A stretch of DNA of 8,622 bases from an uncultured Dietzia sp. (GCA_946570335.1 CAMNYG010000040.1:1-8622); one strand, 5' to 3'. Numbered from the stretch's first letter, positions 1 to 5,394 are shown. Translations and numbers: made by a program. Notes: generated by a model from the letters alone, not told the origin.

Positions 1-27
1 TCACGAACTGTATTTTAAAGTAGATAA

Positions 28-414
28 CCGCACGGCGGGGTCGACGGTGGCGGGCTTCTGCCTCCCAGAACAGATGACCGGCCGAGGATCGTCCTCCCGG
101 CTTCCCGCCCGCCGGCGTTCGCGGATGCCGTGGCGGAGGCGGTAGGCGGCGATCTCGTACCGCTGGGGTCGGCGGGCGCGAAGGCGGCGGCCGTCGTGCG
201 TGGTGAGGCCGACGCCTACATCCATGCCGGCGGGCAGTATCAATGGGATTCGGCCGCGCCGGCCGGGGTGGCGCTCGCCCGCGGATTCGTGGCTGTACGG
301 GTGAACGGTGACCCGCTCGAGTACAACGTCGCCGAAACCTACCTGCCCGACCTCGTGGTGTGCCGCGCAGAGCTGACGGACGCGATCCTGGGGGCGATCC
401 GCTCGGCGAGCTGA
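28..414 (+). CDS. cysQ: CysQ C-terminal fragment (5'-truncated; pseudogene or contig-edge partial)
   Basis: This is the C-terminal half of a CysQ-type 3'(2'),5'-bisphosphate nucleotidase of the inositol monophosphatase superfamily, which removes PAP/PAPS-type by-products of sulfate assimilation. The read includes RIVLPASRPP, then GSAGAKAAAVVRGEADAY, HAGGQYQWDSAAPAG (the late Asp metal-binding motif is WDSAAP) and YLPDLVVCRAEL, matching mycobacterial CysQ as I remember it. Family members are about 250-270 residues; only about 128 are present. The N-terminal Glu and the DPLDGT metal site are missing. Homology is visible from about base 80, so a GTG at 130 would be an artificial start. In-frame TAA codons lie at 16 and 25, and the 27 bases before the frame are AT-rich, unlike the rest. 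The truncation may be a rearrangement, an element insertion or an assembly edge. The surviving piece alone should be inactive. [confidence was not given in the original answer; 0 is a placeholder, not an estimate]. Confidence 0.
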   Translation, partial: PHGGVDGGGLLPPRTDDRPRIVLPASRPPAFADAVAEAVGGDLVPLGSAGAKAAAVVRGEADAYIHAGGQYQWDSAAPAGVALARGFVAVRVNGDPLEYNVAETYLPDLVVCRAELTDAILGAIRSAS

Positions 415-502
415 CCAGGTGCGGTGCCCTGCTCCCCGGTTCGGCGACGCCGTTCGACGCGCCGCTCGAGCCGGGCGGGCCGGGTGGATCTGAGTGATCC
501 GG

Positions 503-1015
503 TCAGTCTTCGGTGCCCTTGTTGGGGCGTCCGGCCAGTTCGTCGTCGAGGCGGAGCAGGCCCGGGCCGTCGTCACCGGTGTGCTCGAGGCGGCCCAGGA
601 TTTCGTCGACGGTGGCCTCCTCCTCGATCTGCTCCGCGAGGAACCAGTTGAGCAGCGGGTTGGAGTCGAGGTCGTCCGCCTTGGCGCACGCCCGGTAGAG
701 ATCGCGTATCGATGCGGACACGCGCTTCTCGTGCTCGAGGGCGGTCTTGAACGTCTCCCGCGGGTCCTGCGAGATGGTGAGGTGTCCGGTGGAGATGTCG
801 CCGATGCGCGGGTGGTTGCCGCGGGCGTCGAGGTGGTCGATGAATTTGTTGGCGTGGACGATCTCCTCGTCGGCCTGTCGGCGTAGCCACGAGGCCATCC
901 CGGGCAGGTCGGCCAGGTCCATCTCGATGGCCAACTGCCGGTAGACCAGGCTGGCCTCGAACTCCAGCGTGATCTGCGCGTTGAACTTGGCTTCCAGTTC
1001 CTCGTTCAGTTTCAT
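503..1015 (-). CDS. ftn: Non-heme ferritin (iron storage)
   Basis: A 170-residue ferritin of the FtnA type: a four-helix bundle that assembles into a 24-mer shell, oxidises Fe(II) and stores it as a mineral in the cytoplasm. Ferroxidase ligands are visible by alignment to E. coli FtnA: Glu18 and Tyr25 in helix A, Glu51 and His54 (motif DEEIVHANKF) in helix B, Glu96 (EHEK) in helix C, and Gln129 followed by EEE (131-133) in helix D. I see no obvious equivalent of the bacterioferritin heme ligand Met52, so it is a ferritin rather than Bfr. The last 25 residues form a charged tail beyond helix D. The ATG is the natural start, since helix A begins at once. There is no good Shine-Dalgarno sequence, but TACCCT lies 7 nt upstream, so the transcript may be leaderless. 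It is divergent from the membrane protein at 1078. No IdeR-like box is apparent in the short shared promoter region. Confidence 0.95.
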   Translation of the reverse strand: MKLNEELEAKFNAQITLEFEASLVYRQLAIEMDLADLPGMASWLRRQADEEIVHANKFIDHLDARGNHPRIGDISTGHLTISQDPRETFKTALEHEKRVSASIRDLYRACAKADDLDSNPLLNWFLAEQIEEEATVDEILGRLEHTGDDGPGLLRLDDELAGRPNKGTED

Positions 1016-1022
1016 GGCTGCG

Positions 1023-1028
1023 AGGGTA
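1023..1028 (-). promoter_or_regulatory. Candidate -10 element of the ferritin gene (leaderless)
   Basis: On the minus strand the hexamer TACCCT fits the actinobacterial -10 pattern TANNNT and ends 7 nt before the ferritin ATG, which would place the transcription start at or beside the A of the ATG. No convincing -35 is seen. The assignment is inferred from spacing only. Confidence 0.4.
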
Positions 1029-1064
1029 CGCCCGACGAGCTGTGTCGCGACTGAAAGCTGTTGG

Positions 1065-1070
1065 GTACGG
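1065..1070 (+). promoter_or_regulatory. Candidate -10 element of the membrane-protein gene (leaderless)
   Basis: TACGGT fits TANNNT and ends 7 nt before the GTG at 1078. This supports that GTG as the start rather than the in-frame GTG at 1042, which would lie only 26 bp from the ferritin start and upstream of this hexamer. The 8-bp palindrome GTCGCGAC (1044-1051) sits between the two divergent -10 elements, where -35 contacts or an operator would fall. Confidence 0.35.
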
Positions 1071-1077
1071 TTTTCCC

Positions 1078-2055
1078 GTGGCTGCGAGTGGGAAAGGGGA
1101 AGAGGAGGGCTCGGGCGATCGCGCCGGCACGGGTCTGGAACCCGAGGTCTGGCGCCTGGCGCATCCGCGTCACGGCATGCTCGAGGTCGCGGTGGGCGGC
1201 CCGGCGCAGCTGCGCACGGTCGACCCGGGTTATCCGCGTGGGAAGAGAAAGGTCGACGACGACACCGTCGACTCCGAACCCGCCGCCACCGATCCCGGGC
1301 CTGACGCCACCGACGACGGCATGCCCACCAATCCCGGGTACGTCCTCCTGCGTGACGGCGGCCCGGTGGCGCGGGCCCGCCAGATCGGCAATCACAAGGT
1401 CTCGATCCTCGATGATCCGCCCGGGCTCGGGAGATTCACCGGCAACCTCTCGGTTCTCTCGGGACCGCGGGTGCAGATGAGCAGCAGCGCGTTCGCGACG
1501 GCGGTCCGCCAGGTGACCTTCCGCGAGGGCAACGAGGTCGTTCACTTCGACCCGCCGCCGGGATCCTCGGCCGAGGCCCGGCTGGAGGAGATCGCAGCCT
1601 CCCCGTGGAAGCGGGTGGTCTATCCGGTCGCCGCGGGGGTGGGTAAATCCGGATGGGCGATCGCGATGATCGTGTTGATCCCGGTGATCGGCCGGCTGTT
1701 GAGTCCGATTCTGGACTGGATCGCTGAGCGGATGCCCGACATCGATATCCCGTGGCCCGACATCTCCCTACCGAGGGTTCCGTGGCCGGACATCTCTCTG
1801 CCGTCGATCAACCTCCCCGAGGTGAACCTGCCGGGGTGGGTCGAGTTCCTGATCGAATACTCGAAGGTGTGGGTGCCGCTGCTGGTCGGCGTGGCGATCG
1901 CGGTGGTGGCGGTCCGGCATTCGCGGACGTCCCGCAGGATCAAGAAGGCGTGGCAGGCAGAGCAGGCCGGCGAGAACGAGCAGGCCGAACCGACGGCGCG
2001 GACAGAGTGGAGGGAGCAGTCCGGGCGCGGCGAGGCGCCTGGACGGTCGGACTGA
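1078..2055 (+). CDS. Two-pass membrane protein with PWPDISLP repeats, function unknown
   Basis: I do not recognise this protein. From the GTG at 1078 it has 325 residues. Residues 1-185 are soluble and include an acidic stretch (about 60-82). A basic segment (WKRVVYP) precedes the first membrane helix (about 192-209, WAIAMIVLIPVIGRLL). A loop of roughly 55 residues follows, then a second helix (about 264-280, VPLLVGVAIAVVAV), then a strongly basic tail (RTSRRIKKAW) and an acidic/Gln-rich end. The positive-inside rule puts both termini in the cytoplasm and the loop outside. The loop (220-252) is built of short Pro-bounded units ending in I-x-L-P or similar, with PWPDISLP present twice. An in-frame GTG at 1042 would add 12 residues; 1078 is preferred for its spacing to TACGGT. 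It is convergent with the DoxX-like gene, with a hairpin between them. The ORF is likely real given its length and domain order; function is open. Confidence 0.75.
   Translation: MAASGKGEEEGSGDRAGTGLEPEVWRLAHPRHGMLEVAVGGPAQLRTVDPGYPRGKRKVDDDTVDSEPAATDPGPDATDDGMPTNPGYVLLRDGGPVARARQIGNHKVSILDDPPGLGRFTGNLSVLSGPRVQMSSSAFATAVRQVTFREGNEVVHFDPPPGSSAEARLEEIAASPWKRVVYPVAAGVGKSGWAIAMIVLIPVIGRLLSPILDWIAERMPDIDIPWPDISLPRVPWPDISLPSINLPEVNLPGWVEFLIEYSKVWVPLLVGVAIAVVAVRHSRTSRRIKKAWQAEQAGENEQAEPTARTEWREQSGRGEAPGRSD
1751..1803 (+). repeat. In-gene 30-bp-period duplication encoding PWPDISLP twice
   Basis: Two 23-bp segments, 1751-1773 and 1781-1803, differ only at three codon third positions (CCC/CCG, TCC/TCT, CTA/CTG) and encode the same residues. 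The flanking weaker units (DIDIP, SINLP, EVNLP) suggest older copies. The silent differences suggest the peptide motif itself is maintained. Confidence 0.7.
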
Positions 2056-2070
2056 CCCCGGACACCAACG

Positions 2071-2102
2071 CGGCCCGGCTCCGCGCGTGCGGGGCCGGGC
2101 CG
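2071..2102. terminator. GC-rich hairpin between convergent genes
   Basis: A 12-bp stem, CGGCCCGGCTCC pairing with GGGGCCGGGCCG (one G-T wobble), closes a loop of 8 nt. It lies 15 bp past the stop of the membrane-protein gene and 33 bp past the stop of the convergent DoxX-like gene, so it could serve both. There is no T tract, as is common for high-GC actinobacterial terminators. A second, mutually exclusive stem (GCCGGGT at 2099 with ACCCGGC at 2117) overlaps it. Confidence 0.6.
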
Positions 2103-2135
2103 GGTGCCGGTGCCTGACCCGGCAGCGTCAGGAGG

Positions 2136-2531
2136 TTACTTGTCGGTGACCAGCGCGCCGGCGATCGCCAGCATGAAGGCGTCCTTGGACAGGGACAATC
2201 CCTCCTGGCTCGGGCGGATGCCGTCGGACTCGGTCATGGCCGGATTGCGGAAGTACATCGAGAGCAGGCCGGCAGAGAACACGCCGAGCGCCGCGCCGGC
2301 CAGCTTCCTGGGAACGAAGGGGGTCAGCAGGGCCGCACCGATGCCGATCTCGGAGTAGGCGACGAAGTCGCCGAAGGTCTTCGGGTCCATGTTGGCCACG
2401 GCCGGGATGCCGGTCGCGGCGAAGCCCTGCAGTCCCTGCGCCTTCTCGGCGGGCATGCCACGCTTGTTCATTCCGGAGTTGAGGATGAACGCGCCGGTGA
2501 CTCCACGCAGGATGGCGTTGGACAGGCTCAT
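2136..2531 (-). CDS. Small DoxX-like integral membrane protein
   Basis: A 131-residue protein with about four hydrophobic segments (roughly 7-22, 53-72, 76-94, 115-128), the size and pattern of DoxX-family proteins. Recognisable blocks are an N-terminal RGVTGAFILNSGMNKRGMP segment, AYSEIGIGAALLTPFVPRK in the second helix, and MYFRNPAMTESDGIRPSQEG between helices 3 and 4, which I recall from conserved actinobacterial proteins of this kind. DoxX-like proteins are membrane proteins sometimes linked to redox or thiol stress; no specific reaction can be read here. The start is well supported: AAGGAG lies 6 nt before the ATG. An open frame continues far upstream on this strand, but it overlaps the YihY gene and is a high-GC artefact. 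It is convergent with the gene at 1078 and divergent from the YihY gene, with about 180 bp between. The family call is fairly safe; the function is not. Confidence 0.85.
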   Translation of the reverse strand: MSLSNAILRGVTGAFILNSGMNKRGMPAEKAQGLQGFAATGIPAVANMDPKTFGDFVAYSEIGIGAALLTPFVPRKLAGAALGVFSAGLLSMYFRNPAMTESDGIRPSQEGLSLSKDAFMLAIAGALVTDK

Positions 2532-2537
2532 GGGATG

Positions 2538-2543
2538 CTCCTT
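2538..2543 (-). promoter_or_regulatory. Ribosome binding site of the DoxX-like gene
   Basis: AAGGAG with 6 nt to the ATG at 2531. It fixes the start inside a much longer open frame. It also contrasts with several other genes here that lack such a site. Confidence 0.8.
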
Positions 2544-2567
2544 CGGTCGGGGGCGGTACATGTGGTC

Positions 2568-2592
2568 GACGTGACACCTTGGTGACGTGACA
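2568..2592. promoter_or_regulatory. Direct-repeat operator candidate in the DoxX-like/YihY divergent region
   Basis: GACGTGACA occurs at 2568-2576 and 2584-2592, a period of 16 bp, each preceded by a pyrimidine and followed by YC. A small inverted element, CACC-TT-GGTG, lies between. The pair sits just downstream of a minus-strand TACCCT (2599-2604), that is, around the expected start of the DoxX-like transcript, where a repressor would act. The cognate regulator is not recognisable. Confidence 0.4.
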
Positions 2593-2598
2593 TCAATC

Positions 2599-2604
2599 AG
2601 GGTA
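2599..2604 (-). promoter_or_regulatory. Candidate -10 of the DoxX-like gene
   Basis: TACCCT on the minus strand fits TANNNT and lies 67 bp before the ATG. TTGCAT (2625-2620) is a possible -35 at a short 15-bp spacing. On the plus strand, TAGCGT (2626-2631) could be a -10 for the YihY gene. Both are weak pattern calls. Confidence 0.3.
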
Positions 2605-2711
2605 GCGCACGCGCCACTGATGCAATAGCGTCGGCGCACGGATGTGATGAACGCGTCGTTCCGGCGGGTCGGATGTGTACGAGAGACGAGGATGGAAAGG
2701 TTTCCGGGGAT

Positions 2712-3788
2712 ATGAGTACGAGCAGCGGTCACGACATCACCGACAGGCCCGAGCCCGGCGCCGACCCCGATGAAGGCAAACCCGCCTCGCCCACGTCGCT
2801 CACCGGCTCGGCGTGGAAGATCGGACTCAAGCGGGCGGCCGGAGAGTTCTCCCGCGACCAGTGCACCGACCAGGCCGCTGGCCTGACCTACTTCGCGGTA
2901 CTTTCTCTCTTCCCCGCGCTGCTCGCCGTCGTCTCGCTCCTCGGCGTGTTCGGACAGGGACAGGCCACCGTCGACGCCGTGATGGAACTGCTCGAGGGGG
3001 CCGCACCGGAAGAGACTCTGGCCGCCCTGCGTGGGCCCATCGACTCGCTGGTCAACACCCCGGCCGCAGGGTTCGCGCTGGTCGCCGGTATCGCGGGCGC
3101 GCTGTGGTCGGCATCCGGGTACGTCGGCGCGTTCGCCCGTGCGATGAACCGCATCTACGGGGTCGACGAGGGCAGACCGTTCTGGAAGCTCAAGCCGTCC
3201 ATGCTCTTGTTGACCGCCGTCATCCTGGTCCTCATCTGCATCGCAGGGCTGCTCCTGGTGATCAGCGGACCCATCGCCGCCTGGGTGGGAGACCTCATCG
3301 GATTGGGTGAGACCGCCGTCATGGTGTGGGATATCGCCAAGTGGCCGGTGCTTCTGCTCGTCGTCGTCATCATCCTCGCTGTCCTGTACGGCTTCGCGCC
3401 CAACGTCCGGCAACCCAAGTTCCGGTGGGTCTCCATGGGTGCGGTCGTCGCGCTGGTCGTGTGGGCGGTCGCCACCGCCGGATTCGTGTTCTACGTGACC
3501 AACTTCGGCAGCTACAACGCCACCTACGGTTCGCTCGCCGGCGTCATCGTGTTCCTGCTCTGGCTGTGGATCACCAACAACGCCTTCCTGTTCGGCGCCG
3601 AGGTGGACGCCGAGATCGAACGAGCCCGCGAACTGCAGGCCGGCATGCACGCCGAGGAGACCATCCAGCTGCCGCCGCGCGACACCGCCGCCAGTGACAA
3701 GGCGGAGGCGAAGCTGCAGCAGACCATCGAGGCCGCCGCCGACGTACGCCGCGAGGCCCAGGCCGATCAGGCCCGCAACCGCACCTGA
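2712..3788 (+). CDS. YihY/BrkB-family inner membrane protein (paralogue 1)
   Basis: A 358-residue YihY/virulence factor BrkB family protein (once misassigned as RNase BN). These are polytopic inner membrane proteins of unsettled role. The family signature AAGLTYFAVLSLFPALLAVV begins at about residue 55 in helix 1. Other hydrophobic segments lie at about 118-140, 163-186, 212-228, 239-262 and 275-297, giving six. Further conserved blocks are RAMNRIYGVDEGRPFW (143-158), YGFAPNV (226-232), [15 protein letters not shown] (272-286) and GAEVDAE. The N-terminus (1-30) is hydrophilic and Pro-rich. The C-terminus (329-358) is an Ala/Glu/Gln-rich likely helix. An in-frame ATG at 2673 would add 13 residues; 2712 is preferred because its read starts in the usual form and GGAAAGG lies about 11 nt upstream, though neither start has an ideal site. 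A close paralogue lies at 5493, beyond the AbiEi cassette. Confidence 0.9.
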   Translation: MSTSSGHDITDRPEPGADPDEGKPASPTSLTGSAWKIGLKRAAGEFSRDQCTDQAAGLTYFAVLSLFPALLAVVSLLGVFGQGQATVDAVMELLEGAAPEETLAALRGPIDSLVNTPAAGFALVAGIAGALWSASGYVGAFARAMNRIYGVDEGRPFWKLKPSMLLLTAVILVLICIAGLLLVISGPIAAWVGDLIGLGETAVMVWDIAKWPVLLLVVVIILAVLYGFAPNVRQPKFRWVSMGAVVALVVWAVATAGFVFYVTNFGSYNATYGSLAGVIVFLLWLWITNNAFLFGAEVDAEIERARELQAGMHAEETIQLPPRDTAASDKAEAKLQQTIEAAADVRREAQADQARNRT

Positions 3789-3799
3789 TCGCAGACCAA

Positions 3800-3871
3800 C
3801 CCCGTCCCCGGCATCCGCGCTCGCGCCTGTCACTGCCCCGCCCCGTCCCCGGCATCCGCGCTCGCGCCTGT
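3800..3871 (+). repeat. Perfect 31-bp direct repeat, two copies, 41-bp period
   Basis: Bases 3800-3830 and 3841-3871 are identical, with a 10-bp spacer. Each starts CCCCGTCCCC and contains GGCATCCGCGCTCGCGCC. The reverse complement aligns closely with 5291-5320, so this is the same family as the tandem array on the other side of the AbiEi gene. It begins 11 bp after the first YihY stop codon. Confidence 0.9.
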
Positions 3872-3952
3872 GCGCGTGCTCGATAGGCGCTCCTCAACAT
3901 GAACTCACGCTCCCGCCGAGGGGCGTGCGGGTGTTCCCGGAGGGGAGCGGAT
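3851..3952 (+). repeat. Left arm of inverted repeat flanking the AbiEi gene
   Basis: This arm aligns base for base, without gaps, with the reverse complement of 5210-5311. The outer 21 bp match at 19 positions, the middle 28 bp at 14 (including CGCTCCTC), and the inner 53 bp (3900-3952) at 47. The inner core holds CTCCCGCCGA, then GCGGGTGTTCCCGGAG, with a CCCGC/GCGGG stem possible within each arm. Confidence 0.85.
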
Positions 3953-4015
3953 CTGGACGCTGCGTCGGATTCGGGGAGCAGAACAGACGCCGAGGAAGGG
4001 GAGCGTCTGAAAATG

Positions 4016-4051
4016 GGCGCCGGAACGGGACAACGTGGCGCCGGAACGGGA
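4016..4051 (+). repeat. 15-bp direct repeat, 21-bp period, upstream of the AbiEi gene
   Basis: GGCGCCGGAACGGGA occurs at 4016-4030 and 4037-4051. The 21-bp period equals two helical turns, so both copies face the same side of the DNA. AbiEi antitoxins are known to bind repeats in their own promoters, so an operator role is possible but untested. Confidence 0.6.
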
Positions 4052-4094
4052 TTCGGGCATCGTGGCCCGGCTCGCGACCCGAGTTCTGCCCCGA

Positions 4095-4120
4095 ATTCCA
4101 CAGCCTGTCCGATTCCACAG
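4095..4120 (+). repeat. 9-bp direct repeat ATTCCACAG, 17-bp period
   Basis: ATTCCACAG occurs at 4095-4103 and 4112-4120, about 50 bp upstream of the candidate -10 of the AbiEi gene. It is a possible regulatory site; a chance pair is also possible. Confidence 0.4.
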
Positions 4121-4170
4121 ACGCGTCGAGTCCGAGCACCGGAAGCGCGGCTCGGGAACTGCTGCCGATT

Positions 4171-4176
4171 GATACT
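4171..4176 (+). promoter_or_regulatory. Candidate -10 element of the AbiEi gene
   Basis: GATACT is one base from TATACT and ends 7 nt before the ATG at 4184. This is the same spacing seen at the ferritin, membrane-protein and rmlB starts. No Shine-Dalgarno sequence is present, which fits a leaderless transcript. Confidence 0.4.
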
Positions 4177-4183
4177 CGGTCTC

Positions 4184-5140
4184 ATGGACGTCGAACAGCA
4201 GAAACCGAGAATTCTCACCGCCGCAGACCTTTTGTCCCGCGGGTATAGTCGCAGGGCGCGAGAGCATGCCGAACGGCGAGGCGACCTCACTCGGATCCGT
4301 CATGGCGTGTACGCGCTCGGCTCCGACCTGCCCGTCGGACCGCGGGCGAGCGAAGCCCTGCTGGAGCTGCGGTCCCGGGCAGCCGCTCGCACGTTGGCGT
4401 CGGGAACGGTCCTCTCGCATACCTCCGCGCTGGTGATGCACGGACTTCCGGTGCACGGTATGGACACCGAGGTCGTGGCCACGACAAGGAATCGCCCAGG
4501 GAGCGGGAGCCGGCGTGGTTCGCGGACGGTCTGCCACAACGCGGATCTGACGGATGCGGTCATGGAGATCGACGAGATCCAGGTGACGAACCCCGCACGC
4601 ACGATCATCGATGTCGCCCGAACACAGGGGTTCGACGGAGCGGTATGTGCTGCCGACGAGGCCCTTCACCGCGGACTCTGCACACCTGACCAGCTCACCG
4701 CCGAGCTGGAGGCAGCGGCCGGGCGGAAGGGGGTGGCGCGGGCCAGGGCGGTCGTGTCATTCGCCGATGGGCGTGCGGAATCGGTCCTTGAGTCGCTGAG
4801 CAGAGTCTCGATCAGTCGTGCCGGCTTGCCGATGCCCGAACTCCAGGTCGAGTTCGTTCTTCCCGACGGATCCGGGGCCCGCGTGGACATGTACTGGGAG
4901 AGGTGGAGGCTGGTGGGCGAGTGTGACGGACTCGGAAAGTATGGGGCGGCAGGGGGAGAAGTAGCAGTCCGCCGCCGACTTCGGGCCGAGAAGGCCAGAC
5001 AGAACGGGCTCGAAGCGCTCGGCAACTCCGTGAGGTCGTGGCTCTGGCAAGACTGGGAGCGAGACCGGATACCGGGGATCGTGCGCAGCGCGATGCTGAG
5101 CCGGGAGAAGTTGGGCCTCGGTGGAAAGCACGCGAGCTGA
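4184..5140 (+). CDS. AbiEi-like antitoxin-domain protein with nuclease-like C-terminus, solitary
   Basis: A 318-residue protein of the actinobacterial AbiEi family (type IV toxin-antitoxin antitoxin-domain proteins). Residues 1-50 form the winged-helix-like N-terminus: LTAADLLSRGYSRRAREHA, then RRGDLTRIRHGVYALG. The middle carries LSHTSALVMHGLPV (78-90) and TNPARTIIDVAR (135-146), typical of the family. The C-terminal part resembles DUF559/Vsr-like PD-(D/E)XK folds: RAESVLESLSR (197-207), RVDMYW with Asp235, VGECDG with Glu246 and Asp248, then Lys252. These could form a D...ExD...K active site; this is my inference. The gene that normally encodes the toxin AbiEii is absent on either side, as is common for actinobacterial solitary copies. 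The ATG at 4184 fits the domain start, and a longer in-frame extension to 3899 is unlikely. The gene sits inside inverted repeats between two YihY genes, suggesting acquisition as a unit. Possible roles are defence, DNA repair or regulation. Confidence 0.82.
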   Translation: MDVEQQKPRILTAADLLSRGYSRRAREHAERRGDLTRIRHGVYALGSDLPVGPRASEALLELRSRAAARTLASGTVLSHTSALVMHGLPVHGMDTEVVATTRNRPGSGSRRGSRTVCHNADLTDAVMEIDEIQVTNPARTIIDVARTQGFDGAVCAADEALHRGLCTPDQLTAELEAAAGRKGVARARAVVSFADGRAESVLESLSRVSISRAGLPMPELQVEFVLPDGSGARVDMYWERWRLVGECDGLGKYGAAGGEVAVRRRLRAEKARQNGLEALGNSVRSWLWQDWERDRIPGIVRSAMLSREKLGLGGKHAS

Positions 5141-5209
5141 GTGAGCTGAGGCTTAGCTGGTCTGCGATCGGCGGCAGAGAACCTGCGTCGAGCGGAACGA
5201 TGCTTGTGC
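5141..5209. other. Short gene-free stretch after the AbiEi gene
   Basis: The 352-bp gap from 5141 to 5492 begins here and continues with the right inverted arm and the tandem array. GAGCTGAG occurs twice at a 9-bp period across the stop codon. AGCTGA with TTAGCT then forms a weak 6-bp stem with a 3-nt loop, a marginal terminator at best. No gene is seen in the gap. Confidence 0.35.
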
Positions 5210-5311
5210 ATCCGCTCGTCTCCGGGAACACCCGCCCGCGCTTCGGCGGGAGCGGGAGTTCACAGCGAGGAGCGGCTAGCTCTCCGCTGTACAGGCGCGG
5301 GAGCGGATGCC
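5210..5311 (-). repeat. Right arm of inverted repeat flanking the AbiEi gene
   Basis: Partner of 3851-3952, 80 of 102 positions identical in the reverse complement, with no gaps. The inner 53 bp (5210-5262) match at 47. The arm includes a CGC-TTCG-GCG tetraloop hairpin near 5239-5248. Its outer end (5291-5311) is the first unit of the tandem array. Confidence 0.85.
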
Positions 5312-5394
5312 CGTGGGGGGGAGTGGATGGCCGTGGGGGAGCGGATGGCCGGGGTGAGCGCACGCCCCCGGGAGTGAGCGGATGCCGGGGGCGG
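5301..5394 (+). repeat. Imperfect tandem array of GAGCGGATG units
   Basis: Four units begin at 5301, 5321, 5339 and 5376. Each has the form GAGYGGATGSCC followed by a G-rich run; the first units are spaced about 20 bp, and the third and fourth are separated by an 18-bp spacer. The reverse complement (GGCATCCGCTC) is the same motif as in the left direct repeat. Confidence 0.75.

Larger units (their letters stand above)
3953..4183. other. Gene-free leader of the AbiEi gene
   Basis: The 395-bp gap from 3789 to 4183 holds the direct repeat, the left inverted arm, and then this leader, with two more pairs of short direct repeats and a candidate -10. A frame open from 3899 runs through it into the AbiEi gene, but its product is Arg/Gly-rich and starts inside the inverted repeat, so I read it as noncoding. 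Confidence 0.5.
3800..5394. mobile_element. Putative repeat-bounded AbiEi cassette (no transposase)
   Basis: A single AbiEi-like gene is enclosed by related repeats in opposite orientation: a 31-bp direct repeat and an inverted arm on the left, an inverted arm and a 4-unit tandem array on the right. The arms align without gaps over 102 bp. The unit lies between two paralogous YihY genes. No transposase, integrase or resolvase is present and no convincing target duplication is seen. If it moves or moved, it would need enzymes in trans. The cassette reading is inference from symmetry; the repeats are directly visible. Confidence 0.35.

Noticed and set aside
1042..1077. GTG at 1042 as the start of the unknown membrane protein
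   Set aside because: It would leave 26 bp to the divergent ferritin start and place the TACGGT hexamer within the coding region; 1078 fits promoter spacing better, though the point is not settled.
2532..3833. Long minus-strand open frame over the first YihY gene, continuous with the DoxX-like gene
   Set aside because: It is antisense to a clearly conserved membrane protein, has low-complexity Gly/Asp/Arg content, and the real DoxX-like start has its own ribosome binding site.
3800..3871. CRISPR array
   Set aside because: There are only two copies with a 10-bp spacer and no cas genes; spacers are far too short.
3899..4183. N-terminal extension of the AbiEi gene by 95 residues from an ATG at 3899
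   Set aside because: The extension starts at the edge of the inverted repeat, is Arg/Gly-rich without domain features, and the family's N-terminus begins near 4184.
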